Shown one piece after another: positions 5,810 through 12,361 of a DNA stretch of 23,598 nt (position 1 is the stretch's first letter; every line of letters begins with the position of its first letter). The DNA comes from a virus. The stretch spans positions 1-23,598 of IMG/VR virus record IMGVR_UViG_3300009151_000398. One strand, 5' to 3'. The notes under the pieces were generated by a model that saw only the letters and a program-made list of their open reading frames with translations, did not search any database and had not been told where the DNA came from. Position numbers and translations under genes: made by a program.

Positions 5810-8230
5810 CTAGAACGTGCCGCCGTCCACGCCACCCCAAGCAGGTAAATTGTTTGTAACCTGCAACACGTTGCCGTTTGCTGCGATACCTAATTTTGAC
5901 AATGTGTTAGTTGCAGATGCATAAAGCAAGTCACCAGCAGCATATGTGCCTGTACCTGTACCACCTGATGTTGCACCTAACGCCGTACTTAATGATAATG
6001 AGTTTGCGGTGAGGTTGACATTGACTGTTGAGTTTGCAGTTACTGTAACTGTGAGTGAGTTAGCAACAAAGACGCCACCTGAACCATAGGGTAACAAGTA
6101 TGCTTGCAATGTACCTGTAGTTGCACCCGTATCGATGGTTGTTGTGCCAGGTGCAGTGCCTGTTGCAAAAAGTTTATAATATGGGTTCGTATTAGATGAT
6201 GATGCAGCAATACGAGCAATACCAGAGTAGAACGTATTAAGTGTATTACCTGTTGCTTGATAGATGCCTGTATCAACAGCATCCGTGAATGTTACGGTAG
6301 ATGCTTGTTGATCTGCAAGTTGAATCAAATTGTCCTTGACTTGCAAATTGGTTGTATCAATCGTTGTCAATGTACCTTGTACAGTCAAGTTACCTGTAGC
6401 AAGAATATCACGAATAGACAAGTATCCAGACGTTGCAACAATGTTGGCACCCGTGAAGGTCACCATGGTGCTGTTAGCAATAAATGCGGTGCCTATGCTA
6501 TGTACAGCGGCGTTGACCACACCTGTTGAGTTCGCTACGAACACACCAGCTGTATTTGCAATGACGTTAGACGATGCAATGTTGGCTGATGTTGTAACGA
6601 ATAACGTTGCTGTATTAACTTGTCCTGTGACGTTGGCATACGCTGCTTGAAGAGCAGTTGTAACATACGCTGTTGCTACGTTAAGTGTGGTGACGTTAGC
6701 AATACCCATCGCCATCGCTGTACTATTAACTACCGATGTACCAATCGTCAATGTAGCAGATGTTAAGTTCGCTTGTGACGTGCTGTTCTGTAATAAAACA
6801 GCCGGCGCACCTGTGATCGTACTATTGCCGCCAACCAATCCTGATGTAGTACTTGATGTTGTTAAATTAATTGTAGGAACTGTTGTACTATTGCCTACAA
6901 GCGTTAAGGTTGATGTTGTAAGCTGTACGTTACTACCTACGTTAGCACTCGTAGTTGCAAAGAACGTAGCTGTATTAATTTGACCTGTAATGTTGATTGC
7001 TGCAGCATTAACAAGGGTTGCATTAGCAGTAAATGTTGCAGACGCCTGAATTGTGGCGGCATTGACAGTGCCTGTTGTAAAAATTCCACTAGAATTAGCT
7101 TGCACTGCAGATGCAATATTAGCACTTGTTGTAGCATAGAGCGTAGCAGTATTAACTTGACCTGTGATGTTGGCATATGAACCTGACAAGTTAGCAACAG
7201 CAAGTGTTGCAGTCAAGCCAGCCGCATTGACAACCGTACTACCAATTGTCAAGGCAAGTGACGTTAGGTTAGAAGTTGATGTGCTATTTTGTAATGTAAT
7301 GATTGGCGCATTAGTTACGCTTGAGTTACCATATACAATGTTGCCGGTTGTGATAGTCGCTGTGGATACTGTTGAGTTACCTGCAATTGCAAAGGCAGAC
7401 ACATTAGTTGTAACGTTAGAACCTACAGCCAAGCCTACTGTATTAACAACAACAGTACCTAAGGTCAATGCAAGTGATGTTAAATTCGATGTTGATGTGC
7501 TATTTTGTAGCGTGATAATAGGTGCATTAGTTACGCTAGAGTTGCCGTAAACAATGTTGCCGGTTGTAACAGTCGCTGTAGATACTGTTGAGTTGCCAGT
7601 GATAGAAAACGCTGTCGTATTAACAGTAACGTTAGATCCGACCTGTGTGTTAGTTGTGACACTAACTGTATTGACGTTAAGGTTATTAGCGATGACTACG
7701 TTATTAGTTGTAGTCGTAAATGTGAACCCAGCAGTGCCGCCTAGCGTACCGCTGTTATTAAACTGAATTTGTGTGTTGGCACCACCAGGAGTTGCTGATG
7801 CACCAGTACGGCCGCTGATGTATTGTACCATTGCCGCTGTGGTTGCAAGTTCTAAACCTGATCCGCCGCCACTGGCATTAGCACCTAGGACAGATGAGTT
7901 CGCTGTATTGGATATTGAACTGACAATAACAGGAATCGTTGCAGACGATGTTCCTTGTACAACAAGGCCTGTTGTGAATGTATTTGATACGAATGAGTTG
8001 GCATCAAGAATGACAGTCGCATTAGCGGTCTGTGTACCTGGAGCTGTTGTTTGATTTACATAAGCAAACTTAGCGCCGCCGATAACAAATCCTGCGGTGC
8101 CTACGCCGGTTTGGGCACCAACATAGATGTTATTTGAGTTATAAGAATATGCTAACTCACCGGCAGCAAGTACTGTGCCTGGTGATGCTGCAGTGTTACT
8201 ACGACGAACTTGTACAATTGTATTTGCCAT
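5810..8230 (-). CDS. Tail fibre protein 1, 806 aa, repeat-rich
   Basis: Residues 1-60 (MANTIVQVRRSNTAASPGTV, LAAGELAYSYNSNNIYVGAQ, then FVIGGAKF) are the N-terminal pattern shared by many fibres of aquatic T4-like phages (Q-x-R-R-S...GELAYS...IYVG). The shaft from about 170 to 600 is made of Asn/Ser/Thr-rich modules, including a tandem duplication at about 198-335. Residues about 610-713 (NLTVQGTLTTIDTTNLQVKD, NLIQLAD, then DTGIYQ and TTGTLQAYLLPYG) form a conserved fibre module. The C-terminus (AAGDLLYASATNTLSKLG, then LPAWGGVDGGTF) is the usual ending of this family. It probably forms a trimeric fibre or a fibre-attachment segment. The ATG at 8230 overlaps the stop of the preceding gene by one base. 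The family call is secure; the exact place on the virion is not known. Confidence 0.9.
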   Translation of the reverse strand: MANTIVQVRRSNTAASPGTVLAAGELAYSYNSNNIYVGAQTGVGTAGFVIGGAKFAYVNQTTAPGTQTANATVILDANSFVSNTFTTGLVVQGTSSATIPVIVSSISNTANSSVLGANASGGGSGLELATTAAMVQYISGRTGASATPGGANTQIQFNNSGTLGGTAGFTFTTTTNNVVIANNLNVNTVSVTTNTQVGSNVTVNTTAFSITGNSTVSTATVTTGNIVYGNSSVTNAPIITLQNSTSTSNLTSLALTLGTVVVNTVGLAVGSNVTTNVSAFAIAGNSTVSTATITTGNIVYGNSSVTNAPIITLQNSTSTSNLTSLALTIGSTVVNAAGLTATLAVANLSGSYANITGQVNTATLYATTSANIASAVQANSSGIFTTGTVNAATIQASATFTANATLVNAAAINITGQINTATFFATTSANVGSNVQLTTSTLTLVGNSTTVPTINLTTSSTTSGLVGGNSTITGAPAVLLQNSTSQANLTSATLTIGTSVVNSTAMAMGIANVTTLNVATAYVTTALQAAYANVTGQVNTATLFVTTSANIASSNVIANTAGVFVANSTGVVNAAVHSIGTAFIANSTMVTFTGANIVATSGYLSIRDILATGNLTVQGTLTTIDTTNLQVKDNLIQLADQQASTVTFTDAVDTGIYQATGNTLNTFYSGIARIAASSSNTNPYYKLFATGTAPGTTTIDTGATTGTLQAYLLPYGSGGVFVANSLTVTVTANSTVNVNLTANSLSLSTALGATSGGTGTGTYAAGDLLYASATNTLSKLGIAANGNVLQVTNNLPAWGGVDGGTF
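6828..7009 (-). repeat. 182-bp module shared between fibre 1 and fibre 2 (copy in fibre 1)
   Basis: This is the partner of the segment at 2561-2742. Here it covers residues about 407-467 of fibre 1. Both copies begin in the codons for the VGGN linker and end in NAAAINITGQ. Because the copies are direct repeats, recombination between them would delete the end of fibre 1, the endonuclease and the 66-residue gene, and would fuse fibre 1 to fibre 2 in frame. Confidence 0.85.
7225..7636 (-). repeat. Tandem 216-bp duplication in the fibre 1 shaft
   Basis: Positions 7225-7420 and 7441-7636 match over 196 bp with a period of 216 bp (72 codons). The repeated protein unit contains the elements GNSTVSTAT, TTGNIVYGNSSVTNAP and IITLQNSTSTSNLTSLALT, identical or nearly so in both copies. 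The DNA differences are scattered and mostly synonymous, so selection seems to have kept the protein repeat. Confidence 0.88.
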
Positions 8231-8580
8231 TAGAAGCTACCGCCATCTATGTTTGTAATGTTTAAGTTTAGATGGTCTGCAGTTTCTAGTACAAATGTGG
8301 CATCTACCGCATTATAGACTAGCGTATTTCCATCAGCTTTATCTAACATCACAACATCTTTCAAATCACGCAAATTGTTAGTTGCTAATAACGCTTCATT
8401 TTTAATAACAATAGGATTGGCGTTTGTTGTAAACCGAACAGGATTAAACCCGAGATTCTCTGAAACTCGAGCGTTAGTAATTCCTGGAGAGTTGGATAGT
8501 TTAACACGAGCAGTGTGAGACGTATTCACACGGATGTTGCTGTTTCCTAATCCATTTTGAACATTAACATTAATAGCCAT
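8230..8580 (-). CDS. Small virion protein, 116 aa, with a fibre-type C-terminal tail
   Basis: The product begins MAINVNVQNGLGNSNIRVNT. Two features are informative. First, residues about 70-102 (NNLRDLKDVVMLDKADGNTL, VYNAVDATFV) match a L-x-D-L-x-D-V...DG-x-x-L-V-Y-N pattern that recurs in fibre-type proteins of T4-like aquatic phages. Second, the chain ends in IDGGSF, almost the same as the VDGGTF that ends fibre 1. It overlaps both neighbours by one base, so it is translated in a chain with them. It is likely a small structural or adaptor protein working with fibre 1. I cannot assign a precise function. Confidence 0.8.
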   Translation of the reverse strand: MAINVNVQNGLGNSNIRVNTSHTARVKLSNSPGITNARVSENLGFNPVRFTTNANPIVIKNEALLATNNLRDLKDVVMLDKADGNTLVYNAVDATFVLETADHLNLNITNIDGGSF

Positions 8581-8918
8581 TACGTTACCTGAGTGACTTC
8601 TGGTGTTACGGTTAGAATCCCCTCCACTACTCGAGTCACATGCCCAGTACCATCGATGGTTACTACATCATAAACATAACGACCATAATAAAGATTTGCC
8701 GTTGTATTGGCATCAAGAGACAAATAAATGATTCCATTCGTTGGTTCAGGAATCGAAATTGCAAAACTAACTGCATTAGTTGACGTATACCACTTTCGGA
8801 CTTGAGCTTGTGCTGTATAGCCAGTCAGATCCAAGGCATTCCCGGCATCGTTAGTCAAGTTTAATTCAGTATTAAATGTTGTAGCTTGATCAACGATTAT
8901 ATTTGCTTTTGCAGCCAT
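8580..8918 (-). CDS. Small virion protein, 112 aa, BppU-N/Ig-like beta domain
   Basis: Nearly the whole chain is one beta domain: QATTFNTELNLTNDAGNALD, LTGYTAQAQVRKWY, a central NGIIYLSL strand, then LYYGRYVYDVVTID and VTRVVEGILTVTPEVT. The order L-T-G-Y-T-x-x-x-Q-V-R-K, then G-R-Y-x-Y-D, then V-x-E-G-x-x-x-V-T-P-x-V-T is that of small baseplate/fibre proteins related to the N-terminal domain of BppU, widespread in phages. It is probably an accessory virion protein at the baseplate-fibre junction. It starts 17 nt after the preceding stop, with AGG about 8 nt upstream. CATAAATA, one base off the late core, lies at 8935-8928 but is very close to the ATG. Confidence 0.82.
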   Translation of the reverse strand: MAAKANIIVDQATTFNTELNLTNDAGNALDLTGYTAQAQVRKWYTSTNAVSFAISIPEPTNGIIYLSLDANTTANLYYGRYVYDVVTIDGTGHVTRVVEGILTVTPEVTQVT

Positions 8919-8935
8919 CTTAATACCTATTTATG

Positions 8936-9508
8936 TTATACTGCAATTGCAATTCGTTGGAAACTCACAGTTGACACAGACGGTGTCGGTGTAATAAGTA
9001 AATTAATGTTTCCGCCGCTGATATTTGCTGAGAATACTGCAATTGTTCCAGCTGATGCTAATGTAGCATATTCTGTAATGTATGCATTAGTGCCGTCATG
9101 CATCATCATAATTTCTGTTGATTGATACCCAGAAGCGCTATTCACTTGTAAAACATACTTAGAAGTTCTATAGGTTGAAAGACTATAAGAATCTACAATT
9201 TGGTTTGCAGTCGCTGTAACATACGAAGCTGCTCCGCCTAACTGCAGAACAATATTATTGCTTACAAATGCTTGGCTGATATTCAATGTTGCTGGGCTAC
9301 TAACTGTACCCCCACGAATGTCTGAGACAATCGCTAAGGTGTTAGCAGAGAACACTCCATTGACATATGCATTACCTGTAGTAAGCCCTGTCGAACTATT
9401 AGCCGTGACGATAGACGAACTGAGATTTGCGGCGATTTGATTAGTCTTTGTGACCCAATCATTGAACGTGTCAGTTGATGTAGATATCTGTGCTTGACTA
9501 ATTGCCAT
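8936..9508 (-). CDS. Tail fibre-like virion protein, 190 aa
   Basis: The N-terminus (MAISQAQISTSTDTFNDWVT, then KTNQIA) follows the D-T-F-x-x-W-x-x-K-T-N pattern seen at the start of many neck, fibre and baseplate-attached proteins of aquatic T4-like phages. A short Asn/Thr linker follows. Residues about 105-188 (QIVDSYSLSTYRTSKYVLQV, then YQSTEIMMMHDGTNAYITEY, and finally NISGGNINLLITPT) form a conserved beta domain that recurs at the end of many phage fibre proteins. The likely role is a short fibre or fibre connector. The first 11 bases overlap the end of the preceding gene. The domain call is fairly firm; the position on the virion is inferred. Confidence 0.82.
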   Translation of the reverse strand: MAISQAQISTSTDTFNDWVTKTNQIAANLSSSIVTANSSTGLTTGNAYVNGVFSANTLAIVSDIRGGTVSSPATLNISQAFVSNNIVLQLGGAASYVTATANQIVDSYSLSTYRTSKYVLQVNSASGYQSTEIMMMHDGTNAYITEYATLASAGTIAVFSANISGGNINLLITPTPSVSTVSFQRIAIAV

Positions 9509-9728
9509 TTTTATTACTCATTAAAATCTTTAACATTTCTTTAATATCTGTTACAGCTTCTGTTAGTTCATTAACTTTTCTATTAATGGCGTCTTGTTGC
9601 TGAACCCTATTACGCTCATTCATGTATTGAGTTAATTCTGCATCATTTCTATTTATGATGGCACCTGTATTTACATTCCTGAATAATCCTGGAATGCTGG
9701 TTGCAATAAATTCATTTTGAGTTGCCAT
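9498..9728 (-). CDS. Small coiled-coil virion-region protein, 76 aa
   Basis: The first ~30 residues (MATQNEFIATSIPGLFRNVN, then TGAIINRND) match a F-x-R-x-x-x-T-G-A-I-I-N-x-D start that recurs in small proteins beside the DUF4815 gene in related phages. The rest is a charged helix (residues about 38-70, with VNELTEAVTDIKEMLKILM) that should form a coiled coil. The ATG overlaps the stop of the 705-residue gene by one base (TAATG). No enzyme motif or membrane segment is visible. A role in baseplate or fibre assembly fits the position. The gene is well supported by its tight packing and coding character; the function is unknown. Confidence 0.78.
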   Translation of the reverse strand: MATQNEFIATSIPGLFRNVNTGAIINRNDAELTQYMNERNRVQQQDAINRKVNELTEAVTDIKEMLKILMSNKNGN

Positions 9729-11845
9729 TATGCGCTAACACCCAAGGCTTTCAAGCTGTTTACTCTAGGAACAATATTGACATTATTTGATAGAAGAACG
9801 ATTTTAAATTGTGCTACATCAAATGTATCATATTCAGTTAGATCTGTTCCATAATATCTAACCACAAAATTTTGTGGATTAATAAATGCTTCATAGGGAC
9901 TTGTAACCTTGTCAATGTACAACCCGCTACCATTAATGACCGTATTAGTTGCTACAAGTGAATTGAGCGTCAACTGGGTAGTGTTTGCAATTGATGCAAC
10001 AGTCGCAATGAAATAATTGGTATTAGGTGCTGTTGAAGAATAGATTTTTACAACATCATTGACCAAAATATCTGTACCGAAATTGGTTGCTGAGCCTGTA
10101 ACTGTGGCGCTTGCTGCTGTTGTAGTAACTACACCTGCAACATTTAAACTTGGAGGCTGAGTAGGCAATCCAAAATCAATTTCTACATAATTGTTTGCAG
10201 CGGTTGTACTAACCTGCCCACCTGTGTTATTAACAGTAACCAGTTGTGTCCACTTTTTGTCATCAAATGCATCGCTATCTTTGGTATTGTGTAATTTTGC
10301 ATAAGCAAGAACACTCGTACCTGCAGGTTGGAACGCTGTTAAGTATACAAACAAGCCCTCTGACGATTTGCCAGAATCAAATGTTAACTTTGTTGTGATA
10401 TGCTTTGACAGTGCGTTACCTGTACGGATAGCTTCATTTGTTGTATCGTTATTAATTAAATATTTGCCTACATGCAAACTTAATAAGTCTGTATCAACAT
10501 ATGGTGCGCTATAGACACTATTTGATGTATTGGCTTGTTTAATTGTAATCTTCTGAATTGAAGATTTATTACTATTGTATAAATTTGTTGGGTATTGTAC
10601 TTCGTTTGACCGAGACATGATCAAACTATTATATTTTGTGAGTGACGTTGTTTTTAAATTATCAACGTAACTAAAATTTGAATTAGATACTGTATAGTTT
10701 GATCCGTCATAATATGCAAGACTTTGTTGAATGTTTGCTGATCCACCTGCAGAAAGTCTAACAGCAACTTCAGGATTTATTTTTGACACACTAAGATTGT
10801 CAACAGAAGAAATTGTTGCATTAATAACACCATTGATTGCAATTCCGCCTGCTGCGCCGCCGGCACTAATAGACCCTGCAATAGATTGTCCCGCTTGGAA
10901 ATACAAAGTTGAGTTTGCAGTTGATCCTTTAAGATATATTGTATTTGCGTATTGGTTGGTGTAATATACTTCACCGACTTGTGTTTTGAAATATGGTGCG
11001 GCAACAGTGCTTAAACGCCAAACACTTGAATATGGCTCAGCTATGGTCAAGGTAGTATTATTTGCAATGCTTACAACTCTACGAACAATAGGCACTGTTA
11101 AAGTATTAGCAGCTGTGCCCCATACAGCAATATAACTGCCGCTGGTAAACGTGCTTAGGAACGTAGTGCCGGTACCTGTTACTGTTGTGCTGTTAGCAAT
11201 GACAGTTTGTGCAGACACATTAGCATATTTTGTAAATACAATATCACCGCCAACATATGCGCTTGACTGACCTGTAATTGTAAGAAACTCCATGTCATCA
11301 TTAACGTATTCATAGGTTGCGCTGTTAGCAGTAAATTGTGCAATGTATACCGCATGCTTTAGTTGTGATGCAGCACGTGGGGTTACTGTTCCGTCTGATG
11401 CATAGTCAAACAAAGCACCCTGAAACCCTGCAGAAAACCCAGAGAGTTTTGTATTAGTTCCTACGATAGGATATCCTGCAGTTCCTGTCCATAACTCATA
11501 GTCAGGATCATACGCTTGAATTCTAAGCGCATATTTTTTGCCTGACGCTAATGGGATTGGTTGAGTAAATGTAAGTGAAGTCGCTGTGTTAGCAAATGGT
11601 TCAGTAACAATTGTTGAGTATGCAACATCTAAGTGTGATGCAGGATATATTGAAGTAAAATTTGGACTACCATCTAAATTTGTATCACAAATAGAAACAT
11701 GTAATCCCGGATTAGAAATTCCTGAGCGGTTATTATTTGCTTGCGGTTTTGATTTTAAATAAAGATCGAGACCTGTGACAAATACAGAAGTTGAATTTGC
11801 TGCAGCATTTGGATCAATATAAAAAGTCTGTGCTAAAATATACAT
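9728..11845 (-). CDS. Baseplate/fibre-attachment protein, 705 aa; equivalent to the C-terminal part of DUF4815-type proteins
   Basis: The start MYILAQTFYI, followed by VFVTGLDLYLKSK at about residue 21, matches the D-P-L-A-Q-T-F...G-V-F-x-T-S-I-D-L-Y-F-x-x-K element found deep inside the large structural proteins of T4-like aquatic phages. Further elements come in the same order as in those proteins: SGKKYALRIQAYDPDYELWT at 91-110, LKHAVYIAQF, and a mid-chain segment with SKHITTKLTFDSGKSSEGLF, then VYLTAFQPAGTSVLAYAKL. The chain ends with FKIVLLSNNVNIVPRVNSLKAL, the family's usual C-terminus. It thus looks like the last part of a longer ancestral protein, now a separate gene. GAGG lies 5 nt before the ATG, so the start is real. 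It is predicted to be a host-facing baseplate component that holds fibres. Confidence 0.85.
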   Translation of the reverse strand: MYILAQTFYIDPNAAANSTSVFVTGLDLYLKSKPQANNNRSGISNPGLHVSICDTNLDGSPNFTSIYPASHLDVAYSTIVTEPFANTATSLTFTQPIPLASGKKYALRIQAYDPDYELWTGTAGYPIVGTNTKLSGFSAGFQGALFDYASDGTVTPRAASQLKHAVYIAQFTANSATYEYVNDDMEFLTITGQSSAYVGGDIVFTKYANVSAQTVIANSTTVTGTGTTFLSTFTSGSYIAVWGTAANTLTVPIVRRVVSIANNTTLTIAEPYSSVWRLSTVAAPYFKTQVGEVYYTNQYANTIYLKGSTANSTLYFQAGQSIAGSISAGGAAGGIAINGVINATISSVDNLSVSKINPEVAVRLSAGGSANIQQSLAYYDGSNYTVSNSNFSYVDNLKTTSLTKYNSLIMSRSNEVQYPTNLYNSNKSSIQKITIKQANTSNSVYSAPYVDTDLLSLHVGKYLINNDTTNEAIRTGNALSKHITTKLTFDSGKSSEGLFVYLTAFQPAGTSVLAYAKLHNTKDSDAFDDKKWTQLVTVNNTGGQVSTTAANNYVEIDFGLPTQPPSLNVAGVVTTTAASATVTGSATNFGTDILVNDVVKIYSSTAPNTNYFIATVASIANTTQLTLNSLVATNTVINGSGLYIDKVTSPYEAFINPQNFVVRYYGTDLTEYDTFDVAQFKIVLLSNNVNIVPRVNSLKALGVSA

Positions 11846-11857
11846 TTAAACCTCGAT

Positions 11858-12310
11858 TTAACCACTAACGATAGACACAGGGGTAGTAACAAAATTATTA
11901 GATACAGCACTACCTGCTAAAACTTGCAACGTTACATAACAGCTTGATGTGTTATCACTGTTAGTTAAAACAGCTTGCTTGGTACCTGCGATTCGATTTT
12001 TTAAATCTTGGTTCGCCAATAATGAGGTCGCATTGCTAGGAAGGCCTGAGTTATAATAATATGTGAATGTGATTGCTCCGTTTGCATCTGTTTGCAAATT
12101 ATCTCCAGGAAGCCCTCCATATATTTGGCAACTTGCAGAGGAATCAGTCCCATTATAATAAAAATAATGTCTTGTTGCGGGACGTAGCCCCTGTGCAGAT
12201 ATAACAAACCGTTGAGCAGCTGCTATGTATGTGATATTTTGGCTAGCAGCGGGTGGCGTAAACCCCCCAACAATTGCTGAGTTAGCAAGAATTCCTGTAG
12301 TAGTTGCCAT
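11858..12310 (-). CDS. Ig-like virion protein, 150 aa; equivalent to an internal module of DUF4815-type proteins
   Basis: The core (residues about 29-75: AAQRFVISAQGLRPATRHYF, YYNGTDSSASC, then TDANGAITFTYYY) follows the pattern F-x-x-x-G-L-x-P-x-T-x-x-Y-x-F-F-x-G...T-D-x-x-G-x-x-x-x-x-F. This is a fibronectin/Ig-like repeat normally found within the large DUF4815-type structural proteins, just before their A-Q-T-F element. The second half (GTKQAVLTNSDNTSSCYVTL) looks like the closing strands of the same domain. It sits exactly where that module would lie if the flanking genes were one chain. An exact late-promoter octamer and AGGA precede the ATG. It is probably a baseplate or fibre-collar component. 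Confidence 0.78.
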   Translation of the reverse strand: MATTTGILANSAIVGGFTPPAASQNITYIAAAQRFVISAQGLRPATRHYFYYNGTDSSASCQIYGGLPGDNLQTDANGAITFTYYYNSGLPSNATSLLANQDLKNRIAGTKQAVLTNSDNTSSCYVTLQVLAGSAVSNNFVTTPVSIVSG

Positions 12311-12336
12311 CGTATATTGTTCCTGAATATTTTAAT

Positions 12337-12344
12337 TATTTATA
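12337..12344 (-). promoter_or_regulatory. T4-type late promoter upstream of the 150-aa gene
   Basis: This is an exact TATAAATA octamer on the coding strand in a 51-bp intergenic gap, 26 nt before the start codon. A start site about 6 nt downstream gives a leader of about 20 nt that includes AGGA. It would drive the run of overlapping genes from the 150-residue protein through fibre 1. It is the cleanest simple late promoter in the window. Confidence 0.72.
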
Positions 12345-12361
12345 GACATGATTTAAGCATA

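Noticed and set aside
5757-5840. Upstream start for the endonuclease at 5840
   Set aside because: It would overlap the end of fibre 1 and add a 28-residue leader unlike the family. It has no ribosome-binding site, whereas the ATG at 5756 has GGAG at the right distance and starts directly before the GIY-YIG domain.
2561-7636. Repeats as a CRISPR array or a diversity-generating retroelement
   Set aside because: The repeats are long, in frame and coding, without uniform spacers, and no cas or reverse-transcriptase gene is present. Differences between copies are scattered and often synonymous rather than limited to adenines.
9650-9657. CATAAATA as a promoter for the 190-residue gene
   Set aside because: It is one base off the late core, lies in the middle of the 76-residue gene, and the 190-residue gene overlaps its neighbour and appears to be co-transcribed.
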